Positions 25,636 through 38,345 of a stretch of 64,000 nt of DNA are shown here, in pieces (position 1 is the stretch's first letter; each line of letters begins with the position of its first letter). The notes beneath the pieces were generated by a model. That model searched no databases. It was not told the origin of the DNA and saw only the letters and a list, made by a program, of their open reading frames with translations. The stretch lies in NCBI GenBank assembly GCA_023653785.1, contig JAMKCH010035823.1, positions 1 to 64,000 on the forward strand. Direction: 5' to 3'. The position numbers and the translations under genes are program-made. This stretch comes from Ophioderma brevispina (taxonomy: Eukaryota; Echinodermata; Ophiuroidea; Amphilepidida; Ophiodermatidae).

Positions 25636-25712
25636 TGTTATCCTCTCGTTGGGAAGACGCCGTGCTAGTAAAATATGAGGGTCGCCGGTTCGAAGCCAGC
25701 TAAGCGCACATT
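25636..25712 (+). repeat. tRNA-like SINE head, weak
   Basis: CGCCGGTTCGAAGCCAGC is a good B-box context, and the sequence about 45 bases upstream (CTCGTTGGGAAGACGCC) is a poor A-box. Probably a decayed pol III promoter. Confidence 0.35.
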
Positions 25713-26324
25713 TTTGTTTTTCAAACTCGTGCGCTGGCCCTCTCCAGGAAAAAGATTAATAACTATTCAAGATATTACCCTTATGTATATACGGGGTTAG
25801 CATTATGAAAGTAATGAAGTGAGCGTTCAGTCGCAATTATTTAACTGTAATTGATGGTGGAGCTGGCTTAGTAAAGTTCACACAAAATCTCCACCAAATT
25901 ACTCCCTGAGTTGTCAAATGAAAGAATTGTCAACAATACTACTGTAATCAGGTATAGATACAAGATCTGCCCTAAGGTACTAAACTCTTGGCAATATCCT
26001 AAGCACGGGAAGATCTTTTTTCTTCCTCTGCAACAGGTGAATTGGTCTTTTGATTTGTCATATCATTGGACACATTGGTGTAACTAGATCATTTATTAAT
26101 CGTAGTTAACAAAGGCAATCATGATATTGATATTGTCTTCTCGCCAAACACCAGTTTATTGGGTGTAATCTCCATAACGAATGGAGAAAAAGGGGTGTGC
26201 TTACCAACCGGCCATATTCTACCATCATGTTCCAGTCCGATTTCTTTCATTTTTTTTTTTCAATACATGAACGTATATTAGTGTGTTTTTGGTATAAAAA
26301 CAACAACACACTCTATGATATAGT

Positions 26325-26700
26325 GATTGCATTAAAGGCTACTCAGAGATTTTCCGAGGATGGGCGCCCTCAATTTTTCAAACCAATTGTGTTTTGCATG
26401 TCATAATGCTTGTCCCATATAGCTACTCCCTTGTGTAAATAGCAAGCTCAAATTGAAGTCTTCATATAGAAAATCACAACTTGTTATTAATTTCAGATCC
26501 GGAATTTGTTGCTATACACAGTATCCTATGCCACTGTTATACTACACATAAAAATGTTTTACTGCAATGAAACGAACAAATCCGATTCATCTCAAACTTT
26601 GGAATTGGGCATTTTAGGTGACTCTTTAGTTTCTAATTTGTACTAGTTTTTAATAAATACACAAAAAATTATATTTCAAAATATCTGTGTCAGCCTGTTA
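26325..26700 (+). repeat. Dispersed repeat, partner at 53610-54000
   Basis: AAAGGCTACTCAGAGATTTT, TGGGCGCCC, GTGTTTTGCAT, AATTTGTT and GGCATTTTAGGTGACT occur in the same order at 53610-54000. Confidence 0.65.
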
Positions 26701-26952
26701 AGTAAGATCATCTGTAATTTCCTCCCGTAGATTATAACATCACACGCTATACTGAAGAGCCTGATCCAGTTATCACGGACCGGCATTAATTTTTTTTTCA
26801 GATGTTTATACCAATAATGGCTGTAAAATAACCCTTGGCCTTATTAGCTTGGTTTTGTTCTTAATAAGGTAGAATGGTGTCTTGTCAATTTCTGCCAAGT
26901 ACAGTCAAGGTGCAGGAATGTGTTACTAAAAATAGAACTGCGCCTAAAATCA

Positions 26953-28107
26953 TGTCATGGACGGACAGGATAAAATTGTGGTTTTCCACCTATTGGTAAT
27001 CTTTCTACTTTCTATCTAAACTTTGTTGTATTTTTTTTTCAATTCACCAAATTTATATATGAGCACTAACCCTTGTCCTTCATATAAGACATGCAGATTT
27101 TTGCACACAACGTTTACCTAAGTTTTGAGAGTCATCCGTAAAAGATGCGTCATGATTTTTCTGATGTCATGGACGGGCATGAATGTTAACAAAATTGTTG
27201 AATTGTAGAAAATGCAAGGTGACTTATAGCTCCAGCCTCATTCATGCTGCACCCAACAGTTTTTTTGATAATTACAACTTACTTGAAAGAAACAGGCCAA
27301 AATTCCATGCCTTCCCTGAATAAAATCCAGGTGAACATAAGACACACTGAACATATCAAATTCCACCATCTCAAAGCAAGAACCGATGCCCTACGCTATA
27401 ACTCAGTTCAGCACTTCCCTAAGAAATGGTCCGATTTACCATACCATGTCACCGATTCCCTTGTGTGCAATACTTATAATTGTATCAAGTTTAAATTGCG
27501 TGATCATTTCAAACAAATTCAAACATTTGTAAAATTTCAATATGTGCTGGGGTGCAGCACTATTTTGATGGATTTTAGTGCAATATTGGTGGACGGTATG
27601 TGCATTCTGTGCATAAGATTTTCAGTACAGTATTTTCATGTGTATTATGTGTGCCCATTGTGTGTGTTTGTCTATAAGGTGTATGCAGGTGGTTGGTATG
27701 TAAGTCTCTGGTGTGTGTGGCTACGTGTGTTTGTGTGTGTTTATTTTTGTGGTGAGGGGGTTTTAATTGTGTTTTGCTGGTGGTGTGTGTGGATTGTGTG
27801 CATTGGGGCGACGCCTTGCTGTGCTATGAATGTTATTATGTTTTTAAGTAGCTATTTCCTAATTTTTAACTCTTTATATTCATTGTTGCGCTCGTGTGGT
27901 AGTGTGATAGCAATAATTTCTGAATCCAGTAAGAGCAGGAGTAAGAGGAAGACAGCGTGGTGCTGAACAAATAACGGTTGTCAGACATACAGAAAAATAA
28001 GGTGTTTCTCCTTTGTTGGGGCGCGTGGCGGATCCTCTATCCTGCTGGTCCGCTTTTTTATGTGTTCTTATGTTATTGCCAATGTTTAATAATAAAATAA
28101 TAAAAAA

Positions 28108-28138
<31 letters not shown>

Positions 28139-30170
28139 ATACATACATAAATAAATAAATTAAATAAATATATACTGCTTCTGCCATGAACGGACACACT
28201 CATTTTGTCTTTCGTAGTGTCCTGTCCATGACAGAAATTAGTCTGAAAATTTATCTTCCTTAAAGTTGGCTCTAAATGGATATAAATCTTCATTAGGATG
28301 ATCTTGCATGTCCAAAATGGTATTATGACTTCCCAAAGCAGTTTGGAAGTTTCCAACTATTTTTTTTTTTTTTTTAACAGTTTGTTTTTTTTTGGCAAAT
28401 CTTACCCCAATTTTTTTTACCGTCGCCTCCAAATTCCGACGAGCGGGGCGGGGGGGGGGGGCTAAGGGTACTTCGCCGTTGTGACAAAACATTATAATAA
28501 TAAGTTATTCAGATCACGACACTACTTAAAACAGTAAAAACAGCAGCTTTTAGACAAGCGCAAAAAAAATTCAAACATGACACAAACCGGCCTTCAACCC
28601 ACACCAATTACGCATCGTCCGGTCTTGACACGCAGCGCCGCCCATTGTTTAATCTTGGCACACCTTGGCAAATCTTCTTCACTGCCCTAGGGATTTTTAT
28701 CAACACGTCATTATCGGCTGAGCGTTACGGTGGTCCGGTAAAGTCCGTAATATCCTGTTTCTAAATTGAAAGATAAATTGAAAACCCCGTTTGAAATTCT
28801 CAAGACTGAAATTAATACCGCAAGGCCTTGTGGGAAAAGGGATGGCTGGCGGCCAGTAGCGATGCGTGTTCATTTTCCGGTTTTGCGAGCACCGAAGTAC
28901 CCTACAAAACGAACGTTCAATTTTCTCGCTATTTTCTCTAAGTTTTCAGACCCAATTACATACATAGGCCTATTGAAAACAAACATAGTAACGGACCCTC
29001 TGATGCAAAATCCTCGCATAGAACCCCTTCGGGGTCTTCCGGAGATAATTTGAAGATTTACATGTAGTTTCATTGCATGCATCGCTATGACGGACTGATA
29101 ACGTTAATCTCTCGTGCAGTACTAAATTTAGATAATACTTTTGAAGTCTGTGACACAGACACTTACTTTCCGGACCGCCGTTGGCTGATGGTGGGAACTC
29201 TGTCAGATAGCGTTGTTTTGGAATTTTTGTACATTGCGGTACACTGGAGATTGCGCACAATACTTGGCCTATCGTAAACGATTACGCACTCAAAATATTC
29301 CTAAAGAATTGTCTAGTTAGCTGACTGTTTATTTTTTGGAAAAAGACAAAAAAACTGAAAAAAAATAGGCGATCCCGATACAGATCAATTTTTCTTACTT
29401 TTCATATTTCAGCTGCTCCAATTCTCGATTGCTGCTATCAAGTCATGCCACATGCCACGCTTACAAAAACTAGGGAGCTAATTGGTCTTTTGGTGTCGGA
29501 ACCATTTCAAACATCAGATCGACCACCTCATTCGTCGATTTCGCGATATCCAGGTACCGCGAACCGTTTTTTCATTCCTGTTCAGCTAATCGGCAGAGCT
29601 TTAACACAAGCGCTTGAACTGCCAGGGAGTCAAAAGACGTAGTGCATGTCAAAGAATAGCCGGCGGCCAATTAGCGATGCGGAAACGGAATAGGTGGCGC
29701 TGCGTGGGCAGCAGTACAGATTCTATGTGAGCGTAAATGGTGTGAACATGATAAAGCGGGGCCTTGTCATTTTGGGGTGGCGTCTGCAACCCCCCACCTC
29801 TGGCTACGGCCCTTCGTCCATGACATACTTTCATACCATACTCATTTCCACGACTTGCAACATTTTGAATATCCATTTTAATTAATACATAATGCACCTC
29901 ATAAAGAGAGGAGACACTTCCCTTGGTTTCACTTATGTTTTTATCCTTCTTGTAGGGGTATAATTTTTCTGCGTCATGGACAGACACTACCCCGCATCAA
30001 AAATGTAAACAACCCTTTCATCTCATACCTTACACTTACAGTATTTCTATTTTAAGTGTAAATTTGTATAAAACAATATTCCCTCTCATACATCAGTAAT
30101 AATTTTTTAAGTGGCTCACTTTTAAGTCAAAACCACATTCATTGTCATGTGTGGAAGTCCGTCTATGACG
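26953..30170. repeat. Seven scattered copies of a TGTCATGGACGGACA motif
   Basis: Copies sit near 26953, 27165, 28182 and 29971 in one direction and near 28219, 29815 and 30157 in the other, each 12-16 bp and differing by one to three bases. The LINE tail at 27240-28168 lies between them. Confidence 0.5.
27240..28168 (+). mobile_element. 5'-truncated LINE: RT C-terminus, 3' UTR and ATAA tail
   Basis: The start of a 240-codon open frame encodes a LINE C-terminal motif: RTDALRYNS, KWSDLPYHVTDS, then NCIKFKLRDHF. It is equivalent to the WNSLP...SL..FK..L ending of RT proteins. The rest of the frame is GT-rich low-complexity 3' UTR and is not protein-like. The element closes with an AATA/ATAA microsatellite at 28088-28168, typical of a LINE 3' end. 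Confidence 0.65.
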
Positions 30171-32694
30171 CTTGCCCATGGCACCCAATGCGGGCACCCC
30201 ATGGCAAAATAAAATGGTCCAAATCCATAGTTTTCAGGTAGTTGTTTGATTTTTGATATAGTTTCTGAAACAAATGATGTTGGCCTATCATTTACAAAGA
30301 ATAAATCAAAAATAGAATTTATTTATTTTTTGAACTATTATATGTTAACCTAAATGGATCAAGCTTTCTGAAACAGAAGCCAGCGAAATATATTACAGTT
30401 ACTTCAACCATCCTACCACAATCCTCATCCTTACAAACTTCAGTGAGCACACAAAGGGCGAACCGACAAACTAACAATAGAAATTTCGTATTTAATACAT
30501 TTATATTTTGTTTTTAAAAAACGCATATTCTACTTAAGTTATGGTGTCATTCAAAGTACCCATATGACTGAAGTTGCACATGCTTCAACAATCCACAAGC
30601 ACGCAACAATCCACGCATCAGTGCATTAACCACATAAACAAGCCATGTGGGACTGGGTAGGTTCATTACCTTGAGATATCTGTGATTTATTCTAATTGTG
30701 ATTCTTTTAAACCAAAACACGTGGAGGTTTACAGGTATTAATTAATTAACATCGGTAACTCTCTAAAAATCATAACTCTGACTGACATGACGACATTTTG
30801 TATGTTAACAATTAAATAAACCAAATATTCAGTTATTTTGTCTATGAGTTACTTTTTAGCAGGAACGTCTCCATCAACCTCAAATAAGTCATTTTCTCTT
30901 TTGATGTTAATAAGGCGGAAAGATCAAAGGGCACTTGAAAAGACGCCGTCTGAGTTATCATGGAATAACTGTGCACAAACAGCCCTGTACAGATTAAATT
31001 GACTTGATTTACCACAGTTTTGACCGACTATCCATACATCCGATTAACCACGTCTACATGAGCCATTTTTAAACATCCCGAAGGAGGGGTTGTGGTTACC
31101 ACCACCCTGTGATTTTATTAAATTAGTAACTACAGGATAGCTGAAAGAATTTCTTCTTTCCAGTGGGATCCAAACTAAGTTACGATATTCCTATAATACG
31201 ATACACTATTATGTTGAGAAAAAATGAAATATTGGCTATAGGGTGGAAAAATTGATATTTTGCCATTTTATTCTGAAAAACATTATTATAGCAACTAAAA
31301 CACTTCGACATAAGGTACTCGCCATTGCAATGGGACCAGAAACCGCATGAAATCGGATATTTCTTAACTTTTTTTTGGTCGAAAGAACATTTTTTTCCCT
31401 TATTCTACCATGTGTCTATGGAATTGATACATTTTTGACGCCATTCTGAACGTACTGCTATACAGTTTGGAACTTATTTTAATATCAATGGAAATAGGGC
31501 CATAGCTAGCATTGAAACAAATCACTGTCTGTGATTCCTGTTACCACCCACGCTATCCCATCACTTTGGGATCAGCCTGGTGCCTTACCAGTAAATCGGT
31601 GTTAATTTTTTCATGAAAAAGAGCGTAAACAAGACCAACTTGAATTGTTTGACATTTTCCAGAGTCCATAAGTTTTTCTGTTAGTTTTAACAATACTGAT
31701 AAGCGTTGCACGTTTTATAGGTTGATAGTATTTGCAAGGTTTCAAAGTTGTTCGTGGTAATTGCGTCGACACTGTCCAAGTTTATTTGCCTAATACGATA
31801 AAACACAATTGTCGAGACGTTTCAAAAAGAAAAAAATGCCGGAAAACTTAAAACAATTATATGACATATAATGAATATATCTAATGACTGCAAGCTGACC
31901 TTTAATTCTAAGATAATCGCCAGCTTCAGCATTTGTAGCTATCTTTTCCGTAGGTACAATTTAAATAAAACATCCTGACATTAATAGTCTAACAACACGT
32001 ACAAATCTTTTTAAAATTGCGGAAACACATTTTGGTTTTTGAATGTATTTTTTTTAACAGTCAATCCTGAATACAAATAGTTTAACACCCACAGGAATTT
32101 AAGTGTCTGTCAATTTTATAACACTTTATGAACACCAACACTATTGAACGGTAGAAATAAATCAGCATCACTCCTTAAATGCTTTCTTTAATTTTGTTCC
32201 TTCACCGCGACCTACATATCCCTTGAAGAACATACAATGATATTTATGGTTGATTTTCCATCTAAACATTGCTTTCAACTTTAAGTAACTGTTTGCCCGT
32301 TGGTTTATCACCTATAAGTGTTGAATATTTTATGTCTTTTTCGTCGGTACAGGCGGGATGATTCAATTTCATACCTAATGACATAGTATGCGGGCCCGCT
32401 GGGACTGCAAACCTTTTTGGGTACAAAGGTTGGTATTAGCGACACGAGGGACATTTCAAGAAACGCACCCCTATTTTTTTTCGACACCAGATTTTGCATA
32501 TTTAGAATGCCTTACCAATGTAACACATCCCCCCTGAAGTGAATAAGCCAGTGGTAAGTAAGTCCGCCGGGAGCAATAAGTCCGGTCTCCATAGCTGACA
32601 AAGGATTAAAGCGTGAAACTAATTTTGCTTGAAGATTCACTGAATCGAAGTGCCCTATTCTTTAACCGTTGTAGGTGGACTATGAGTCCCGCCG
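28500..32694. other. No recognised gene; mostly unique AT-rich DNA
   Basis: Apart from the recurring motif (to 30170) and one GGTAACCAC repeat copy at 31070-31570, I find no coding or structural signal. Short open frames near 28766 and 29445 have no recognisable domain. Confidence 0.4.
31070..31570 (-). repeat. GGTAACCAC foldback repeat, reverse orientation
   Basis: CCCGAAGGAGGGG, GGTTACCACCACCCTGTGAT, AGGATAGCTGAAAGAATTTC and CTTTCCAGTGGGATCCAAA are the reverse-strand versions of boxes at 18790-18900. A partner arm with ATATCAATGGAAATAGGGCC and GTTACCACCC closes it on the right. Confidence 0.55.
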
Positions 32695-32695
32695 A

Positions 32696-33040
32696 CTATA
32701 AAAAACTTCCTACACCGGGGAACCAGAGGGTGTTTTGAATCAATCCCATGATGCATTGCCAAATTTGCCTATACTGTACTGTAATAAATAATGTCAGTAC
32801 TTAGGATAAAAGTGTTCCAAAAGTCAGAACACAAGACATTTCATGATCATGCAAAAAATTCCCTAAGTATTAACGCTTTGTAGGCTAAAAGGGCATAAAA
32901 GTCCGGTTTTTTATGTGTTTAAGAATAGGATTTTTTGTTGGATCACATGACCTATTGAAGTGTAAATTCCCAAAACTGGTGCATTTTGGGATTGACTCAA
33001 TACACCCTCTGACCGGGAACATTGTCTTTATATACTAACA
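32696..33040. mobile_element. Small inverted-repeat element (MITE-like), ~345 bp
   Basis: AGAGGGTGTTTTGAATCAAT with CCCATGATGCATT on the left pairs with TTTGGGATTGACTCAATACA and CCCTCTGACCGGG on the right. Weaker pairing extends outward to TATAAA/TTTATA. No coding sequence. The left flank resembles 8900-8965. Confidence 0.65.
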
Positions 33041-33499
33041 AGATGATTTAGTATTTTTTTCGCGTGCAAGACAGAAAATCTATCCATGCTTTTCCATATG
33101 GCCGATAAAACAACCGGCAGTTCAAAACTTGCGTTTTGGGTTTCTTTGCCCACTAATTATTTGTCCAATAAAACATTATGGTAGATGTTACAAATGGAAA
33201 TTGTGTCATCAGAAATCTCTAGGGTTTTCTGGTCTGAGTGAGTACTACATAAATCCTCGCTGTGATGTACCATGCAGGCGTATTGTGACTGAGCCAGCAT
33301 GCATTATTGAAGTGGATTGGGTAATAACTTTGCCTAAGTGATGCCTTGAATCCCCGAACCAAGAGTAGAGCATCCGATAATGGGGGGAGACCGTTCTATT
33401 CAGCAAATGATCTTGGGAACAAAGAGTATTTTAAAGAGTGTTTTTGAAAAAGAATTGATTGAAAGCAGAGATTGTTTCCTGGTAGAGACCCCTTGTCTT

Positions 33500-34160
33500 A
33501 ATTGGCTTAAACTGTAGAAGTCAATGTCAACTGCCAAACCAATTTGTTAACAGACTTGTAGATGAGGTAAATCTTGGCTGATCTATGATGTTCAAATGTC
33601 TACAATCCAGATGATGTAGCAATTCCGTGACACTGGCTTTCTTTTTGTGTATTAGGCAAATTAAAGCAGAGCGTCGTGTACATCCGCTTAATTGGAGATA
33701 TGAGATTTTGAGGGTCCCAAACCGACGCCACACACAATATCAAGACTGGCCGGACAAGGTTTTGTACACACAGGTGTACAGCTGTACAGGTTCCTACGAA
33801 GAAGGCCGGATAATTTGATTGCCATGTGAGTGACATTCTGAAGATTGAGCCAACTAATTGCTGTTTAATTCTACCGCCGGGTAGGTGTGGTTGTTTCTGT
33901 TTCTAAGACTGTATCATCCATCATGTAATTCGTTTAAAGAGATCTTCTTTTGTGGGTAATGTGCAATAAACGTGGCATTTAGCCTTGTTGAATTTCGTCT
34001 GCCATCGACGTTCCCAGGCACAGAGACGATCTATATCTTCCTTCAGAGCCTCGCGGTCTTTAACACTGCTAATCTACCTGTACATGATGCAATCATCGGA
34101 CTAGAAGGACGTACTGGTGTCAGCGTCGTCCAAGATGTCATTTAGATGTCCAGACAAAAA
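33500..34160 (-). mobile_element. Minus-strand LINE relic (RT motifs and C-terminus)
   Basis: Reading leftward from 34150, the minus strand encodes SDDCIMYR, DREALKEDIDRLCAWERRWQ and TKFNKAKCHV, the segment after the catalytic A-D-D in jockey/CR1/L2-type RTs. Further left come LVRPV, SVWDPQ and KASVTELLHHLDCRHL, the usual C-terminal block. Frames change several times and stops are present; the catalytic block reads SDDC in place of ADDC. Confidence 0.75.
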
Positions 34161-34879
34161 AATTGATTAAAGTATTAACAGACAGAAACGTTGGATAAAA
34201 GGCTTAATTGCCTCAATATAATTATATGTAAATATACACAATTATTGCAGATATTTTAGGTGTAATTTTTTTTTAATTTTTTAGGTTTTTTCTTTTTTTA
34301 AATAAAACTAACAATATTAATGCGTATTAAAATACGCTTGTAAAATTTCTGGACAATTGTTCAAATTGCCGCCAAAATTCCCGAAATTGACATATTACAA
34401 CTGTCAGAGAGTGAAAATGCAAATACTTTTGCTAAGTATCCCTAAGCGGATGCTCGTAATAGCTCTAAAAATCAGTTACAATGGCCTTTTGGGGTCGTTA
34501 AGTATAATAAAATGATGATGTTTGAATGCCATTTTTTATAGTTCTAGGATGCTAAGTGTGGGAAAGTGCAAAATGAAAGCTACAAAGCAGCTATTCTAAG
34601 AGTCAATGAAATGTGTGGCATTCTTACTTTTTTATCTTTGCAATGATATTATAATACTCAGGAATTATGTGAGTACCCCAATGAGCGTTATACAACATGG
34701 CTGCCGAAAGCCATATAATAGCTTTTGTATCAATACTGGGTATTTGTTAATGCTAAATTATAAGTTACATGACAAACAAGTTAAACCTTTTCCCCAAACA
34801 TCAATATGGGACTAAATTGAACCCCTCTCCACAAGCGAACTATAGATGTCAACAATACTCACAAATGTAAAAAGTGTGA

Positions 34880-35255
34880 ATTATTTTGATTAACGTTCCT
34901 TTGTAATCAAAACAAAGACGAAAAACTTACTGTTTTTGCTGACAGTTTCGATGGTCGTAAGCTGATGTTGTTGTGATACAACAGCTGACTGGCGGGAAAT
35001 GATGTCACTTTCAGTGGTATTGTACCAACTCTCAGTAGTGGATCACAAATGTGACTCAAGTTGTAAATAGCCTCATCGCGGTTCATGACTGACTGCCGCC
35101 TCTATCTGATCCAGATGGACTCCCATTTCCAACGTGCCCCTACCCACCCCAATAGCGTGGGCAACATGGTCTGATATGGCACAATATTTGAATTGGCTCT
35201 CTGATTTTCTTTTTCTTTTTTTTTTCCTATCGTGTATTTTTATGGCAACACTTGT
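34880..35255 (-). mobile_element. Penelope-like element C-terminal fragment, minus copy
   Basis: The minus strand encodes ESIWIR then, after a stop, MNRDEAIYNLSHICDPLLRV, the conserved tail of the GIY-YIG endonuclease of Penelope-like retroelements. The N-terminal catalytic part is missing. This copy is a mirror image of 35290-35680 and points left. Confidence 0.7.
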
Positions 35256-35289
35256 CCGCTTCTCTTCTGTGTTCCTCAAGGCGGGTACC

Positions 35290-35680
35290 GAAGGTGCGTT
35301 TAGTTTCACCACCATATGTTAGATCGCACACATACGGTGGTCATCAATTGGGGGGAGTCAACAATCTTAGAGATAGTGATAGAACAGCACGCTACAAAAG
35401 GGAGTCCATCTGGATCAGAAAGAGGGGGCAGTCAGACATGAACCGCGATGAGGGCATTTACAACTTGAGTCACATTTATGATCCACTACTGAGAGTTGGT
35501 AAAAAGTCTAATACCACTGGAAGTGGCATAATTTCCCGCCAGTCAGCTGTTGGATCACAACAACATCAGCTTTGAGAAAGATGGTGGTACACCATCGAAA
35601 CTGTCAGGAAAAACAGTCAGTCTTTCGCTTGGTTTTGATTCCAAGGAACTGTTATCAATTTATTTGGACTATAACGAACC
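35290..35680 (+). mobile_element. Penelope-like element C-terminal fragment, plus copy
   Basis: The plus strand encodes an NWG segment in one frame and, in the next, RDSDRTARYKRESIWIRKRG followed by MNRDEGIYNLSHIYDPLL, again the end of a PLE endonuclease. The 3' part continues through CAGTCAGCTGTTGGATCACA. The copy is truncated at its 5' side and frameshifted once or more. Confidence 0.75.
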
Positions 35681-36429
35681 TGATGACCCCTTCCAAGTAA
35701 ACCGTGTGTAATTTCACTTCAAAAGAAACGGCGCAGAAGCTTTCTTAGCCAATTAAAGTCAGTTTTTATCATGATTGTTGCAATGTAAAAAGTAATGCCT
35801 TCACTATTATCAGCACCCATTTCCGTCTGTGTGGTATTTTTTTAAATAAACGATATGTTACAGTAGGACATTCTCATTTTTACCTTGCAGAATCAGATAG
35901 GAAGAGTCTTTACTGTCATTTAGATCATCCTAGTTAACAACCCATACCAGTATTTTTATTGGTTTGATTGCTAGTTTAATTTGTTTTGTATAGATGACCT
36001 TAAAAAGGACTTGTCAACAAGTCAAATTCTAACAGTGTCTACGTTTTTAGTAAGTTTAAAAGTGTCCAAGTTCGAGGCATGTCCGATTTTAAGAGAGGAA
36101 TATCAGGACCGCCGACATGGGCGGGTAAAGTTTTAGTTTCCCGTTGCCCGGGGTCCTAGGGGTCCCCGTAATGAAAAAAAAAAACAATTAAGGCAATATA
36201 TATGCTACATATAAGCATTTAAACTTAAATACAGGTTTTGCCCTTAAGACCATTAAATTCGAAATACAGAATCCCGCCTACTTCAACATAATGTTTTCAT
36301 TAACATAAAGTAGCCGTGTTTCCCCCACCCCCAATTATTTTAAAAACACATGAAAAATTGAAAGCCCGCGCCCTCTATTAACCAAGATTGAGATTTGTGC
36401 ATACTTGGCCCTGTTCGGTAGTCCATACC

Positions 36430-37140
36430 TGGTGTTTAACCCTCGTCCTACCTGAAGCCATTTTGTAACAAAACTCCCGAGGGGGGGGGGGGGGTGGGGT
36501 TGGTACCACCACCCCCCCCTGTGATTTTCCGTTACTGAACACCCGATTCCTGTAAATTTGGTACCAAGGATAGCTTAGAGTTTCTTGCTTCTTCTTTCTA
36601 TTGGTATCCAAATAAGTACTAACATCCCCGTTATGACGCAACCATGACGTCATATGTTGAGGAAAGTACGAAAATACTGAAATATAGGGTGAACATGATT
36701 TCGCATTTTAAGCGACTCAAACACATTAATATAGCTCTAAAATGAATGTAATTATATAACACTATCATTTCCCATCACGTAGAGTCCAAAACCTCAATTA
36801 AAAATCTGATTTTCCAACCTTTTTGACGAAAAATTAAATTTTTCACACTGTGTATGTCAATGAAATGGCAGTTTTTGCTGACATGGCGAACTTTATGCGT
36901 CAATTGTGACGTAATGCTAAAAGGAGAAAACAAAGAAGGGGATAACGGAAGGGGGAGAATGACTGTGAAAGTGAAGGAAGAAGAAACGAGGTGGGATAGC
37001 TCCCTTATCGTTTATCACTTCTTGCTAAAAGAGCAAAACTGGGGATTTTGGTATCATGGAAGAGGAGGACCATAGCTTATCTATTGGTACCAAACTCAAT
37101 TGTCTGTGACTTTTGGATCACCCTGTAATTTTACCATCCA
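36430..37140. repeat. GGTAACCAC-family foldback repeat
   Basis: The left arm has GGTACCACCACCCC, CTGTGATTTTCC, GGATAGCTTAGAGTTTC and CTTTCTATTGGTATCC. The right arm has TTTTGGTATCATGGAAGAG, ACCATAGCTTATCTATTGG and CTGTGACTTTTGGATCACC. The arms pair imperfectly. Confidence 0.55.
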
Positions 37141-37249
37141 CCCCCGGTGTATGTTTTGTTTTGTGATTAAAGGAGCGGAACAATTTCAATTGACATTCCA
37201 TGAAATAATTTGGCACCAAAGGGGGTTTTAGAAAGCCGTGGAAAAACCT

Positions 37250-37310
37250 GAAGGGGTGGTAACACCCCCCCCCCTTCGTAGAACGGAATGGGGGGGGGGG
37301 GGTTAAAAGT
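37250..37310. repeat. C-run and G-run hairpin
   Basis: A run of C at 37265-37274 and a run of G at 37291-37302 flank a short spacer and can pair. It lies beside the foldback repeat, and run lengths may be inexact. Confidence 0.5.
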
Positions 37311-38144
37311 GATCTGGAATTTTAAAAAATCAACTTCGACCATTCTTCTTATAAAAGCTTTGTGATAACGTATTTTGTAATTAATCATAGCCGGGATCAT
37401 AGGCACAAGCAGACTGGACTATCAAATAGGGGCCCTTTGTACAATCCCGGACCGTATTGCCTCTCGACGCCATTGGAGAATAGATTCCAATCCAATCCCT
37501 AATGACGCTTCAACTACGTTCAACCAGACATCTACAAAACTACTTGACTAGGTTATGCATGAGTAAGTGTATGTATTCGCGAAAAGAGTGATATACGTCC
37601 AAGTATTCCGTGGTAGCGTTGACTTCAACTTATGCTATTTTTGATTGGGAAAGTAGGGTCATTAGCTATTGGGTCGGATACCCATGATCGCTGAGATACA
37701 AAAGGTGTGAAAAGGGCAAGGATTCGTGTCTGTAATATGTTCGGGTGGAATGCACAGTCGTGGGAATGATCAAGTATGGGAGGGCGTATGTCTTTCTCAA
37801 CACAATCAAATTTACAAGTAGCACCGATATAAAATACGTTCCTAACCGATATAACGTAGACATCGCCCCAGTTTAGATTGAGCTCTCGATCCTCGTTCGC
37901 GATTAAAATAAACTTTGAGGTTCTACTGTGAGTTCAATAACTGTCACTGTATATTTCATCATTTATTGAAAAAAATGAATGTGAACAAAAGTCATGAAAG
38001 AAGTGTTGCTTGGTAATCTGTGACCTTACACATGTCATGCACCTTTGTGCAGAACCATAACCCTTTGCTGGATCTCATTCCTATAATTCACCACCTTGTT
38101 TTTAGGAAAATTCACAAGAAGGGGATCTAGCGGTTTATGCTAAA

Positions 38145-38345
38145 AACACGGTAAATTGAGGGAGTTTCCACAACCTGACCCATCTGACACAATTTTTTTT
38201 CTGACACACTTATGAATTCGAAAAACCATCAAGTCACGGAATAAAACACAGGTTTATTCCTTTTCCGAATTCACAATTGTGTGTCAGAAAAAAAGCTTGT
38301 CAGGTTACGGAAACTCCAGTAAATTGAATAGAAAGGGAGTTACGC
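38145..38345. mobile_element. ~200-bp palindromic MITE-like element
   Basis: GGTAAATTGAGGGAGTTTCC, AACCTGAC and TTTTTTTCTGACACAC on the left pair with GTGTGTCAGAAAAAAA, GTCAGGTTACGGAAACTCC and AGTAAATTGA on the right around a short centre near 38250. Confidence 0.7.

Noticed and set aside
27244..27966. 240-codon open frame as a complete gene
   Set aside because: Only the first ~95 codons resemble protein (LINE C-terminus). The rest is GT-rich 3' UTR translated as Cys/Val/Trp-rich text.
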